Positions 43,726-53,400 of a DNA stretch of 62,527 nucleotides are shown in pieces (positions within the stretch are counted from its first letter, which is position 1; each line of letters opens with the position of its first letter). The notes under the pieces are model-generated. The model was not told the DNA's origin. It did no database searches and saw nothing but the letters and a program-made list of their open reading frames with translations. This DNA is from Phocaeicola sp. (GTDB taxonomy: Bacteria > Bacteroidota > Bacteroidia > Bacteroidales > Bacteroidaceae). A program made the translations under genes and the position numbers. Location of the stretch: the NCBI GenBank assembly GCA_020026175.1, contig JAHHQV010000006.1, positions 1 through 62,527 of the forward strand, given 5' to 3'.

Positions 43726-44001
43726 TTAGAATTGGAATTTTTCTACTTTGATATCACTAAGGTTCTGTATCTTAGGAAAACATGTTTTAAAGTGTTCACT
43801 TTCTTCGTGGGCTTTAAGGGATGTCTTGTCTGCCCATGTCTCACAAATCATGTAAACATCATTTCTTGTAGAACTCATGAATAAGTCGTATGCAATACAT
43901 CCGTTTTCTTTTTGGGAAGCATTTACCAACTCTTTAGCTATGTTTTCAAACTCAATCTTATTTTTGTTTGATACCTGGATAAAAACATTAAGTCTAATCA
44001 T
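43726..44001 (-). CDS. antibiotic biosynthesis monooxygenase (ABM/YgiN-like) family protein
   Basis: Small dimeric ferredoxin-fold protein of 91 residues. IRLNVFIQVSNKNKIEFENIA opens the domain, ENGCIAYDLFMS is the second strand with its preceding turn, and YMICETWADKTSLKAHEESEHF is the signature helix region with the conserved His residues. In E. coli the relative YgiN is a quinol monooxygenase. The substrate here is unknown, and in an anaerobe it may act in quinone or oxidant handling. Own promoter and terminator. Confidence 0.88.
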   Translation of the reverse strand: MIRLNVFIQVSNKNKIEFENIAKELVNASQKENGCIAYDLFMSSTRNDVYMICETWADKTSLKAHEESEHFKTCFPKIQNLSDIKVEKFQF

Positions 44002-44041
44002 AATCTTTATTTGTTTAAAATAGTTCTTGATAAATCACTCG

Positions 44042-44071
44042 CAAAGATATGATAAAGATTTAGAAAAACAA
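44042..44071 (-). promoter_or_regulatory. promoter of ABM monooxygenase gene
   Basis: TTG (44071-44069), a 19-bp spacer and TATCTTTG (44049-44042) on the minus strand. Confidence 0.65.
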
Positions 44072-44117
44072 TTTCTGTAAATGAAAAAAATGAAAGTGTT
44101 TATTGTTATAAATAAAA

Positions 44118-44153
44118 AAGAGTGTCAGACAATTTGTATTGTCCAACACTCTT
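44118..44153 (-). terminator. tRNA-Arg terminator
   Basis: On the minus strand AGAGTGTTGGACAAT pairs with ATTGTCTGACACTCT (with G-U/mismatch near the middle), followed by a T run, directly after the tRNA. Confidence 0.8.
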
Positions 44154-44156
44154 TTG

Positions 44157-44230
<74 letters not shown>

Positions 44231-44246
44231 ATCCTTAATTGCGATG

Positions 44247-44278
44247 CAAAGGTATGCTTATTTTTTTTTATGTGCAAA
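44247..44278 (-). promoter_or_regulatory. tRNA-Arg promoter
   Basis: TTTG (44278-44275), a 20-bp spacer and TACCTTTG (44254-44247) on the minus strand, 16 bp before the mature 5' end. Confidence 0.7.
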
Positions 44279-44350
44279 CATTTTTGAATCTTTTTTGCGC
44301 AATAAAAAACATCTTTTTTTATATCATTGATATATAGACTATTGTGTTTT

Positions 44351-45655
44351 TCATTTTATTCTAGGTATTCTTAGTATAATTCCTATGATAGCCAATATCA
44401 ACAATGCAATAGGGTAGTATAAATACCAGATAATGTTAAGAGGAGACAATCCTGACAGTTCGGCTGCTATAAGCATCTGTGCTCCATAAGGAATTATTCC
44501 TTGCGTAATACATGAAAAAACATCCAGTATACTTGCACTCCTTCTTTTGTCCAGCTTGTACTCTTCTGCTATATTTGCAGCTAGAGGACCTACGGTTATT
44601 ATTGCTATTGTATTATTGGCTGTACATATATTGGCCAGGCTCACAAGTCCTGCAATGCTGAATTCTGCGCCTCTTTTACCTTTTACCTTTTTGGTTAGTT
44701 TATGTAAAATGTAGTCTATTCCTCCATTGAATTTTATTAATTCCAACATTCCGCCAGCCATCAGTGTTATTATAATGAGTTCTCCCATTCCTGTTATGCC
44801 TTGTCCCATCGAACCAAACCATCCGAAAAAGTCGAACGTACCATAAATCATCCCTATTGCTCCAGTAGAAATTATACCTATAATCAATACAAGCATTACA
44901 TTTATACCTGCTATGGCTGTAGCCAGTACAATCAAATACGGAAACACTTTCGCCCATTCTACATTGCCTATCATGTCACTGCTTACTTCAATGTTGCTTC
45001 CGCTTATAATATAATACACCAGCACAAGAAATGCGGCTGGGAAGGCTATTAGTGCATTCATCTTGAATTTGTCTTTCATCTGACAATTTTGTGTCCTTGT
45101 AGCAGCAATGGTAGTGTCTGATATAAACGAAAGGTTATCACCAAAGAAAGCTCCTCCCACTACTAGTGCAGACATGAAAGAAGTGCTTACATCTGTTTTG
45201 TCTGCTATACCTATGGCTACAGGTATCAAAGCCACTATTGTCCCTACAGATGTTCCTATGGAAAGTGATATGAAACATGCGGCTAGAAATATTCCTGCAA
45301 GAAGTAAGTTGTCTGGTAATATATTAAGTGTCAGGTTTACTGTAGCGTCAATTGCTCCTATAGATTTGGCCGATTGTGCAAATGCACCTGCAAGCACAAA
45401 AATCCATATCATTACCATTATGTTTTTGTTTGCTGCACCTTGCGAATATTGCATGATTCTATCGTTCAGGCTAAGTCCCTTTGTTGTTGCAACTGCATAA
45501 ACCGAAGAAACAAGAAATGCTACTGTTATCGGGACTTTATAGAAGTCGTTTACTATGATAGATGTCACTAGATAAAGAACTAGAAATACTACCAACGGTA
45601 ACAAAGCTTTTCCGCTTGGCTTGTTTATTATTGGGGTAAGTCTGTTTAGATTCAT
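44351..45655 (-). CDS. Na+/H+ antiporter NhaC family protein
   Basis: Inner-membrane secondary transporter with about eleven hydrophobic helices in 434 residues. GGAFFGDNLSFISDTTIAATRTQ is the hallmark NhaC-family motif (split: GDNLSFISDTTIAATRTQ), and LANICTANNTIAIITVGPLA is the symmetric counterpart. It may exchange sodium for protons or carry an amine or carboxylate; relatives include malate/lactate and arginine/ornithine-type exchangers, so the ion is not certain. Its leader is about 140 nt if the box at 45796 is the promoter. Confidence 0.9.
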   Translation of the reverse strand: MNLNRLTPIINKPSGKALLPLVVFLVLYLVTSIIVNDFYKVPITVAFLVSSVYAVATTKGLSLNDRIMQYSQGAANKNIMVMIWIFVLAGAFAQSAKSIGAIDATVNLTLNILPDNLLLAGIFLAACFISLSIGTSVGTIVALIPVAIGIADKTDVSTSFMSALVVGGAFFGDNLSFISDTTIAATRTQNCQMKDKFKMNALIAFPAAFLVLVYYIISGSNIEVSSDMIGNVEWAKVFPYLIVLATAIAGINVMLVLIIGIISTGAIGMIYGTFDFFGWFGSMGQGITGMGELIIITLMAGGMLELIKFNGGIDYILHKLTKKVKGKRGAEFSIAGLVSLANICTANNTIAIITVGPLAANIAEEYKLDKRRSASILDVFSCITQGIIPYGAQMLIAAELSGLSPLNIIWYLYYPIALLILAIIGIILRIPRIK

Positions 45656-45795
45656 TATTGTTTCCTTTTTAGTGTAGTTTGTTTTTATGGATAGTAAATC
45701 TTTTCTTATCTATTTCTGTAATTATCTTTTGTCTGAAATAATTCCTGCTATATAAAGTTGTAGAAAAAACTTATCAGAAAAGAAAGAAATTTTTG

Positions 45796-45803
45796 CAAAT
45801 GTA
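45796..45803 (-). promoter_or_regulatory. -7 box of NhaC gene
   Basis: TACATTTG on the minus strand, 140 bp before the ATG; no strong -33. The intervening leader shows no clear structure by eye. Confidence 0.4.
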
Positions 45804-45897
45804 CAAATAAAAAGTGATATACAGAAAAAAGGTAATGTGCTTGAACAGACTTTAATCTAACTAAATCGTTTTTGATATGCCTCTTTTTTATTATTGT

Positions 45898-47466
45898 TCA
45901 GTTTATTGAAAGTTTGCCTCGTATTTGATCATCAAAAGCTGATAATGCAGCTTTTGCTCCTTCCCCCATGGCAATTATAATTTGCTTGTATGGGACATTT
46001 GAGACATCACCAGCTGCATACACACCAGGAATGGTTGTTCTGCAATAATCGTCAGTTACTATTTCTCCAATATTGGTAGTTTCCAGTTCCTTTTCAAACA
46101 ATGTACTATTGGCTGCCAGTCCTATCTGGACAAAGATACCGTCAATAGGAAAGTCTTCTTCTTTGCCGGATTGACGATTTTTTACACGTATGGCTGTAAC
46201 CTTCTCGCCATTTCCTATCACTTTTGTTGTCTGTGAAGACGTGAAAATCTTTATATTGGCCAGTCCTTTTGCTTTATCTGTCAATAGTTTGTCAGCTTTC
46301 AGTTCTTCTGCAAACTCAAAAATGGTGACATTCCTGCATATCGTTGCCAAATCAATGGCTGCTTCTATTCCAGAATTTCCGCCTCCGATTACTGCAACAT
46401 TTTTATTTTCATAAAAAGGTCCGTCGCAATGGGGACAGAAAGCAACTCCTCGACCTATATAGTCGGCTTCTCCTTCAACTTTAAGTTTTCTCCAGCTTGC
46501 TCCTGTAGCTATTATTACAGCAGGTGAAATAAACAATTCGCCTCCTGATGTATATATTCTTTTTTTACTGCATTTAAGTTCAGCAGATTTTATGTTCCTG
46601 TTTTCAAAGGTCTTTATATTATATGCGTCTAAATGAATTTTAAGGGCATTAGCCAAATCGGTTCCTGTTGTGTATGGTATGGATATCAGGTTCTCAATAC
46701 CGACGGTCTCTTTTACTTGCCCACCGATCTGCTCTGCTATAATAGCGACTTTTAGCCCTTTTCTTGCTGAGTAAATAGCAGCAGAAACACCTGCAGGTCC
46801 CCCTCCTAGAACAATTAAATCAAAATATCTTTCTATAAGGGAATTGTTCTCTTGTATAGTATGTCCAAATTTATTTTCCAGTTTATCCAATAGTTCGCCT
46901 AATCCAGAACGTCCTACGTGCAATTGTTCCCCATTGGCATAAACTGTTGGTACTGCCTGTATCTTCATCTTTTCACATTCTTCCTGGAATGTTTCCCCAT
47001 CAATCATTTCATGTTCTATTTCATCATTGAGCAAAGCCATGATATTCAAACTCTGTACAATGTCGGGGCAATTAGTACATGATAATGATACATAAGTTTT
47101 AAGGCTTATTGGACCTTTCAAGGATTTTATTCTGTTTGACAAAGTTTCGTCTGGAAGATTTTTTCCTTTACCTTCAGCATTCAATACTGCAAGAATTAAA
47201 GATGTAAACTCATGTCCGGAAGGTATGCCACGAAATTTTATTCCTGTTTTTGTGCTGTCGTTTAACAGTATAAACTCCAACTCCATTTTATCAGAGCTTT
47301 TTATTTCAAAAGAAAATCTTTCAGAGCAACTGGTAAAATCTTTCATAAAGTCTACAAATTCTTCACTCTTTTCATGACGATAGTCTATTGTTGCCAGAAA
47401 TGTATAGTTTGAATCAAGTATCTCGAAAATATCTTTCACTTGTTGTATTGTGTCTTTATCTATCAT
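45898..47466 (-). CDS. ahpF: alkyl hydroperoxide reductase subunit F
   Basis: NAD(P)H-dependent flavoprotein that re-reduces AhpC. The N-terminal double thioredoxin fold (about 1-195) carries the redox pair Cys130/Cys133 in SCTNCPD. FAD-binding GGGPAGVSAAIYSARKG and NAD-binding GGGNSGIEAAIDLA follow. The second redox pair Cys344/Cys347 lies in FCPHCDGPFY. At 522 residues it is full length. It lies 78 bp downstream of ahpC with a small hairpin between them. Confidence 0.96.
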   Translation of the reverse strand: MIDKDTIQQVKDIFEILDSNYTFLATIDYRHEKSEEFVDFMKDFTSCSERFSFEIKSSDKMELEFILLNDSTKTGIKFRGIPSGHEFTSLILAVLNAEGKGKNLPDETLSNRIKSLKGPISLKTYVSLSCTNCPDIVQSLNIMALLNDEIEHEMIDGETFQEECEKMKIQAVPTVYANGEQLHVGRSGLGELLDKLENKFGHTIQENNSLIERYFDLIVLGGGPAGVSAAIYSARKGLKVAIIAEQIGGQVKETVGIENLISIPYTTGTDLANALKIHLDAYNIKTFENRNIKSAELKCSKKRIYTSGGELFISPAVIIATGASWRKLKVEGEADYIGRGVAFCPHCDGPFYENKNVAVIGGGNSGIEAAIDLATICRNVTIFEFAEELKADKLLTDKAKGLANIKIFTSSQTTKVIGNGEKVTAIRVKNRQSGKEEDFPIDGIFVQIGLAANSTLFEKELETTNIGEIVTDDYCRTTIPGVYAAGDVSNVPYKQIIIAMGEGAKAALSAFDDQIRGKLSIN

Positions 47467-47492
47467 TTTATAATAATTTTAAAATAAAACAT

Positions 47493-47516
47493 CCCCTTTC
47501 TTTGCCTTCAAATGCA
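47493..47516 (-). other. weak stem-loop between ahpC and ahpF
   Basis: CCCTTTTC and GAAAGGG on the minus strand can pair, followed by ATGTTTTATTTT. It could lower read-through into ahpF and so set the ratio of the two proteins, but the stem is short. Confidence 0.3.
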
Positions 47517-47544
47517 ATGAAAAGGGAACATTTTGTTATTGATT

Positions 47545-48111
47545 TCAAATCTTTCCGACAAGATCAATGCTTGGTTTTAAAGTCTCTTGACCTTTCTTCC
47601 ATTTTGCAGGACAAACTTCTCCATCATGTGATGCAACAAATAATGCGGCTTCTACTTTTCGTAACAACTCATCTGCATTGCGTCCTATGCTGTTATCTTG
47701 TATTTCGGCTATTTTCACTCTTCCCTCAGGATTTACGAGGAAAGTACCCCTGTAAGCCATGCCATCTTCTTCTATCATAACTCCGAATCCTCGGCTTAAA
47801 ACACCAGTCGGATCTGCTAACATAGGATATTTGATTTTTTTTATACTGTCAGAAGTATCGTGCCATGCTTTGTGCACAAAATGAGAATCAGTACTTACAG
47901 AGTACACCTCTACTCCTAAAGCCTTGAAATCATTATATTTTTCAGCCATATCTACAAGCTCTGTAGGACAGATGAATGTGAAATCAGCAGGATAAAAGAA
48001 GAATATAGCCCATTTGCCAAGGATATCCTGACTTGAAACTGTTTTAAACTCTCCGTTTTGATATGCCTGAACTTTAAATTCAGGAAGTTGTGCGTTGATA
48101 ATTGTTTGCAT
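47545..48111 (-). CDS. ahpC: alkyl hydroperoxide reductase subunit C (typical 2-Cys peroxiredoxin)
   Basis: Reduces hydrogen peroxide and organic peroxides. Peroxidatic Cys48 is in FTFICPTE, and resolving Cys167 in GEVCPAKW near the C terminus. SVDSHF-type SVSTDSHFVHKAWH and the YF-motif-like tail are present. It is 188 residues long, first gene of ahpCF, with a good promoter overlapped by a direct repeat TTACAAT that may be an operator. Confidence 0.97.
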   Translation of the reverse strand: MQTIINAQLPEFKVQAYQNGEFKTVSSQDILGKWAIFFFYPADFTFICPTELVDMAEKYNDFKALGVEVYSVSTDSHFVHKAWHDTSDSIKKIKYPMLADPTGVLSRGFGVMIEEDGMAYRGTFLVNPEGRVKIAEIQDNSIGRNADELLRKVEAALFVASHDGEVCPAKWKKGQETLKPSIDLVGKI

Positions 48112-48158
48112 AATTGTTCGTTCATTTAATAATTTGAATAACTCTATTTATTTTGATG

Positions 48159-48189
48159 CAAAATTACAATCGTTACAATTATGATGCAA
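48159..48189 (-). promoter_or_regulatory. ahpC promoter with overlapping direct repeat
   Basis: TTG (48189-48187), a 20-bp spacer and TAATTTTG (48166-48159) on the minus strand. The plus-strand direct repeat TTACAAT-CG-TTACAAT (48164-48179) fills the spacer, where a peroxide regulator could bind. Confidence 0.6.
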
Positions 48190-48250
48190 TACCCATTATT
48201 AGGTATTTACAACATTTTTCATTCCCAATAATACTTTTAATATAAAATAA

Positions 48251-48282
48251 AGGTCGCCATATCATTTGCGATAGGGCGACCT
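48251..48282 (-). terminator. terminator of nadC-DUF4923 operon
   Basis: AGGTCGCCATATC pairs with GATAGGGCGACCT with one mismatch, followed on the minus strand by TTATTTTATA, 19 bp past the stop codon. Confidence 0.85.
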
Positions 48283-48300
48283 ATATATATTTGGAAACAA

Positions 48301-48918
48301 TTAGTTCTTGTTTTTCCTCATCTCAAAACCGAGCATCAATCCGTCGTATTTTTCTAATACAGCATTAGCTGTAGCGAATGTAGGTTTTGATGTCTTTTTG
48401 GCCAAGGCTCCTGTAACAGATTGTGCCAATGACATCAGTTTGTCGGCCTTGAATACCAGGCTCATTTTGTTTCCTCCATCCAAAACAGAAACAGAGGCTT
48501 TTGCCTTGAATTTTATCCCCAGCCTGGTCTTCATTGTTATTTCCTTAGTCTCTTTGTCATAGCTGAAAGTACCCTTTACTGTACGTCCGCCTACAGTTGA
48601 AATGTATGTACTGTCTTCATTGAATGTATACGAAGTTTCTTCATTGAAACCAAGTCTTGAAAGATGTTGCGACATTTCTTCTTCAACCTTCTTTGCTGCG
48701 ATTTCCCCACCGGCTTTCGATAGCAGGTCATCGCTTTCGAACTTGCAGTCGGGTCTTACATATTGCCATGTACCTATAATTGAAGGACCTTCTTTAACCA
48801 TTGATTTGGTATCTTCGATCTTGTTTATTATATTCCCGAAAATGGACTTCAAGTCTTGTGCCTGAACTCCCGAAACGGTCAATAATACAACTATAGATAA
48901 GAATAATTTTCTAATCAT
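48301..48918 (-). CDS. DUF4923 family secreted protein
   Basis: A 205-residue protein with a cleavable signal peptide (about 1-20, VSGVQAQ). The rest looks like a lipocalin-like beta fold: SIIGTWQYVRPDCKFES, then KGTFSYDKETKEITMKTRLG. This matches DUF4923, known mainly from Bacteroidales and of unknown function. It is 4 bp downstream of nadC, so co-transcribed, with no obvious functional tie. Confidence 0.85.
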   Translation of the reverse strand: MIRKLFLSIVVLLTVSGVQAQDLKSIFGNIINKIEDTKSMVKEGPSIIGTWQYVRPDCKFESDDLLSKAGGEIAAKKVEEEMSQHLSRLGFNEETSYTFNEDSTYISTVGGRTVKGTFSYDKETKEITMKTRLGIKFKAKASVSVLDGGNKMSLVFKADKLMSLAQSVTGALAKKTSKPTFATANAVLEKYDGLMLGFEMRKNKN

Positions 48919-48922
48919 ATCT

Positions 48923-49777
48923 TTAGCATGCTTTAAAACTCATGTCAAGTCCCTTTACAGAGTGTGTAAGGGCACCAACAGATATAAAGTCAACTCCACA
49001 TTCGGCATAATCGCGAAGTGTGTCGAAAGTAATACCTCCCGATGATTCGGTTTCAAAACGTCCTGCTATCATATCTACTGCCTTACGTGTGTTTTCTGGA
49101 GTAAAGTTGTCCAGCATAATACGGTCTACTCCTCCAAGGTCCATTACTTGCTGAAGCTCGTCAAAGTTTCTTACTTCTATTTCAATCTTCAAGTCCTTGC
49201 CTTTTGCTTTGCAATATTCTTTGGCTCTGTTGATGGCCTTGTCTATTCCTCCGGCAAAGTCTACATGGTTGTCTTTAAGCAGAATCATGTCGAACAGACC
49301 GATACGATGGTTTACTCCACCACCTATTTTCACTGCCATCTTTTCAAGTATACGCATACCAGGAGTAGTCTTTCTTGTGTCCAATACACGTGTTTTTGTT
49401 CCCTCAAGGCGTTTCACATATTTGCTTGTCATCGTAGCAATACCGCTCATTCGCTGCATTATGTTCAGCATAAGGCGTTCTGTTTGCAGCAATGACTGTA
49501 TCTTTCCTTCCACAATCATGGCAACATCTCCCGGTTTCACTTGCGCTCCATCGTTGATGAACACTTCCACTTTCATGGTTGGGTCAAAGCGGTTGAAAAC
49601 TTCCTTCGCTATTTCGATGCCAGCAAGTATTCCTTCTTCTTTTATAAGAAGTTTCGATTTTCCCATTGCGTCGGCAGGTATACAAGACAATGTGGTATGG
49701 TCGCCATCACCTATGTCTTCTGCAAATGAAAGATCAATAAGACGATCTATCAAGTCTTTTACTATTTTTTCGTCCAT
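48923..49777 (-). CDS. nadC: nicotinate-nucleotide pyrophosphorylase
   Basis: Converts quinolinate and PRPP to nicotinate mononucleotide in de novo NAD synthesis. EDIGDGDHTT at 20-29 opens the N-terminal sandwich domain. RLMLNIMQRMSGIATMT and LDTRKTTPGMRILEKMAVKIGGGVNHR form the active site (TRKTTPG, GGGVNHR), and IEIEVRN and IMLDNF line the barrel. It is 284 residues long. Its promoter overlaps the divergent rlmH promoter. Confidence 0.97.
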   Translation of the reverse strand: MDEKIVKDLIDRLIDLSFAEDIGDGDHTTLSCIPADAMGKSKLLIKEEGILAGIEIAKEVFNRFDPTMKVEVFINDGAQVKPGDVAMIVEGKIQSLLQTERLMLNIMQRMSGIATMTSKYVKRLEGTKTRVLDTRKTTPGMRILEKMAVKIGGGVNHRIGLFDMILLKDNHVDFAGGIDKAINRAKEYCKAKGKDLKIEIEVRNFDELQQVMDLGGVDRIMLDNFTPENTRKAVDMIAGRFETESSGGITFDTLRDYAECGVDFISVGALTHSVKGLDMSFKAC

Positions 49778-49800
49778 ATCTGATATAGAATTAATAAATA

Positions 49801-49833
49801 TTGTCGCAAAGGTATAGATTATTCGTATCTTTG
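49801..49833 (+). promoter_or_regulatory. rlmH promoter
   Basis: TTG (49801-49803), a 22-bp spacer (slightly long) and TATCTTTG (49826-49833). It interleaves with the nadC promoter on the other strand. Confidence 0.5.
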
Positions 49834-49837
49834 CAAA
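49807..49837 (-). promoter_or_regulatory. nadC promoter
   Basis: TTTG (49837-49834), a 19-bp spacer and TACCTTTG (49814-49807) on the minus strand; 30 bp before the nadC ATG. Confidence 0.7.
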
Positions 49838-49866
49838 GTTGGAGAAATAAAAACGGATAAAGAATT

Positions 49867-50340
49867 ATGAAATTTACATTATTGGTAGTTGGTAAGACTG
49901 TAGAAAAACATTATATCACAGCTATAAATGACTATTTGGAGCGTACCAAGCATTATACTTCTTTTGATATGGAAGTGATACCTGAACTCAAGAATACAAA
50001 GAGCCTGAGTATGGAACAACAGAAAGAAAAGGAGGGCGAACTGATACTGAAGGCTCTTCAGCCAGGTGATGTTGTAGTGTTGCTCGACGAGCATGGAAAG
50101 GAGTTCCGTTCAATAGAGTTTGCCAATTGGATTGAAAAGAAAATGCATACGGTCAATAAGAGGCTGGTCTTCATAATCGGTGGTCCTTATGGCTTTTCTC
50201 AGTCGGTATATCAGGCGGCTCAAGAAAAGATTTCTTTATCTAAGATGACATTCTCACATCAGATGATAAGACTGATATTTGTTGAGCAGATGTATAGGGC
50301 GATGACTATACTCAATAATGGTCCATATCATCATGAATGA
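49867..50340 (+). CDS. rlmH: 23S rRNA (pseudouridine1915-N3)-methyltransferase
   Basis: SPOUT-class methyltransferase that methylates pseudouridine 1915 of helix 69 on 70S ribosomes. It is 157 residues, with the trefoil-knot SAM loop FIIGGPYGFSQSVYQAA, VVVLLDEHGKEFRSIEFA and the C-terminal MTFSHQMIRLIFVEQMYRA tail. PYHH near the end holds the expected Tyr and His residues. Single gene, ending before a strong bidirectional terminator. Confidence 0.97.
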   Translation: MKFTLLVVGKTVEKHYITAINDYLERTKHYTSFDMEVIPELKNTKSLSMEQQKEKEGELILKALQPGDVVVLLDEHGKEFRSIEFANWIEKKMHTVNKRLVFIIGGPYGFSQSVYQAAQEKISLSKMTFSHQMIRLIFVEQMYRAMTILNNGPYHHE

Positions 50341-50368
50341 CTTGTTGCAGGCAGGATAGGCTTTATAT

Positions 50369-50413
50369 ACATCAAAAAAGGACATTCTGAACTAGAATGT
50401 CCTTTTTTGATGT
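50369..50413 (+). terminator. bidirectional terminator between rlmH and S41 protease
   Basis: Perfect 20-bp stem (50369-50388 / 50394-50413) with a 5-nt loop. The stem contains A6 and T6 tracts so that it can work in both directions. Confidence 0.92.
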
Positions 50414-50464
50414 AGTAAAATAGAAGTCAATATCCGCATCTTTTACTACAAGTATGCAATATCA

Positions 50465-53400
50465 TTATTTCTTTTCGCTGTCTATATCCTTCAACAGTTC
50501 TTCTACTGCAGCTTTCAGTTGAGAGTCTTCTCCCTTTACTATTGATTCAGGAGAGTTCAATACATACACATCCGGTTCCAGTTGTGAGTTTTCAAGATAA
50601 CTGCCGTCTGGCAACTGATAGCCTATTACAGGTATACCGAATACAAGGCTTGGGTCTTGCATACGTACCCAGTTTACGCTGGTCATGGTTCCCGGCACAG
50701 GTGCTCCTACAAGTTTTCCCAATCCTCTGTGCTTGTATACCCACGGAGTTCCGTGAGCATTCGAGTAGTTTGCTTCACATTGCACCATTATAGATGGTTT
50801 GTTCCATCTTCTGCTAGGCATGTCGCATGCTTCGCGTCCTCTCACCACTTGAGTGAAGTACTTCTTTCCGCTGAACAATATTTCCACATCTTCATGCAGT
50901 CGTCCTCCTCCGTTGAAACGTGTATCTATCACAATTCCTTCACAATTGTTGTATTTTCCGAGAATATCGGAGTATACTGTGCGGAAACTGCCGTCGTCCA
51001 TAGATTCAATATGTACGTATCCCAATCTTCCGTTCGACCATTTTTTTACATCTTCTGTTCTTTGCTTTACCCATCGGTCATAAAGCAGACTTTGATATGC
51101 TCCGTTGCTTATAGGCTTTATCACTTCTTCCCAATGCTCTTTAGTCTGTGGATTGTAAAGCGAAACCAAGACTTTCTTTCCAGTCTTTCCGTTAAGTATT
51201 GATGTATAGTCAGAATCTTTGTCAATTAGAATTCCGTCTATTTTCTCTATTACAGTTCCGGCTTTCACTTTACTGTTTTTCCTATAGAAAGGACCTTTTT
51301 CCAACACTTCTGCCACTTTCAGTCCGTTCTTGTCGAAGTTTAGGTCAAAAATCAGACCTAAGTTGGCAGTCGATTCCCCTTTGTTTGGTGCATTATATCT
51401 TCCACCGGTATGAGAAACATTCAGTTCTCCTAAAAGTTCGCTCAGCATTTCGGCAAAGTCATAGTTGTTGTTTATATGAGGTAAAAATTTCCTGTAGTTT
51501 TCCACCATTTCCTCCCATTTCACTCCATGCATGTTAAGGTTGTAGAAACGGTTTTTCTCTTCCCTGTATACATGCTGTAGCATATATTTGCGCTCATCGG
51601 CCAGATTCATCTTCACCTGTGCGTCGTACGATATGCTTTTCAGTGATTCCGATGACTGATCCATTTTCTTCATTGCTCCGCTTCCCAGTATGAATATGTC
51701 CTTTCCATCCTTGTCGGCAGTAAGGTTTGTCCATCCCGAGTTCATTTTGTGCAACAGTTTTGTCTCATGTTTGCGCAAGTCCATTTTCCACATGTCGTAT
51801 CCATCTTCCACTGCCGACATGTAATACAGCTTTTCTCCGTCTTTTGAGATTATGGCAGAAGCAAGGTCCGAAGAATAAGGCGTAAGTCGGACAATACGGT
51901 CTTCTATACCTTCCAACTCAACATTAATGTCTTTGTTCTTTTTGTCTTTTTTGTCTTCCTTCTTGTTTCCCTTCTTTTTGACATCTTTTTCTTTCTCAGT
52001 TTTTTCCTGTTCCTTTTCAAGTTCCTTCTGAAGTTCGTAGTCTTCCTTGTTCATGCGGAATTTGTCATACGAATCCTGGTTCATGAATACCATCATCACA
52101 TCATTCAATGAACCCCACGAAGCATGGTTTCTCATTCCGTAGCGTTCTGTAATGAATGTTATTGCATTGCCGTCTACAGTCCATTTAGGGCTTCCGCTGG
52201 TGTATCCGCTGTTTGTAAGGTTTATTATCTTGCCTTTTCCGTCGGCTTTCACAAGTCCTATATCGGTATATGGGTCATGTTTGTTGCCTATAAATTCCAG
52301 AGTGAACCATTTGCCGTCGGGCGACCATGAATAGTCAAATCCTCCAGAACGTCTGTACCATGTCTTGCCGTCAGTAATCTTGCGCACCTTTTTTGTTTCA
52401 CAGTTATACACCATCAGTTTGGTACGGTCTTCTATAAATGCAATTTCTTTTCCGTCGGGCGAAAAGCTGGGATATGCACGGTCTATTGTCTTCGATGGCA
52501 GAATAGCTTCTTCCTCTATCAGAGTGGCATTTGGGAAGTTTGGGTCGTCATCGCGTACAATTTTTGCCATATACAGACCATACAGACCATCTCTTTCGCT
52601 GGCATATACCAATGAACGGTTGTCCGCTCCAAATGAAACTCCCGATTCAGCATGAACAGTATGTGTAATCTGTTTAGTAGTTCCATATTCGGTTGAAGTC
52701 ACAAACACTTCTCCTCTCACAACAAAAGCTACCTGCTTTCCGTCTGGCGAAGGTGTTGCTTCTGACGCACCACGTGTAAAGTTGAATGTAGCAGGAATGT
52801 TTTCATCGTCTCTCACTATATCAATATTCACTTTCTCTGGTTTACCACTTGGTGTCTGTGTGTAGATTTCTCCGTTGTAAGTGTAGCATAGTCTGTCGTC
52901 TGCCCCCATAGATAGGAATCTCACAGGATGAGTATCAAAGTGTGTTACAGCTTTTGGATTTTCCGGATTGTTGGCATCAAATCTGTACACATTGAAAGAC
53001 CCTTTATTCCTTTCGCTAAGGAAATATATGGTAGAATTGTCGGCGCTTAAAATCGGATTGCGGTCTTCTCCTGTATGTCTTGTAAGGTTTGTATGCTTGC
53101 CCGATTTTGTATCATATTTCCATATGTCTCTGGTCACAGACGAAGTGTGATGCTTTCGCCATTCGTCTTCATATCCTTTTTTGTCTTGATACAAAAAGAA
53201 GTCACCATTGTCCGCAAATTCCACCATTTCTGCCGTAGTACCAAGAATCTGTTCTATTTTTCCGCCTTCCACCGGGACCTTATACAGTTCGGTCATGGCT
53301 GTAGTAGGATATAGAGCACTTTCCGCAGGATCTTGTATGGCCGATGAGAAAACGATGTATTTCCCGTCAGGAGTAAAGGCAGAAGGTATTTCCGAAGAAG

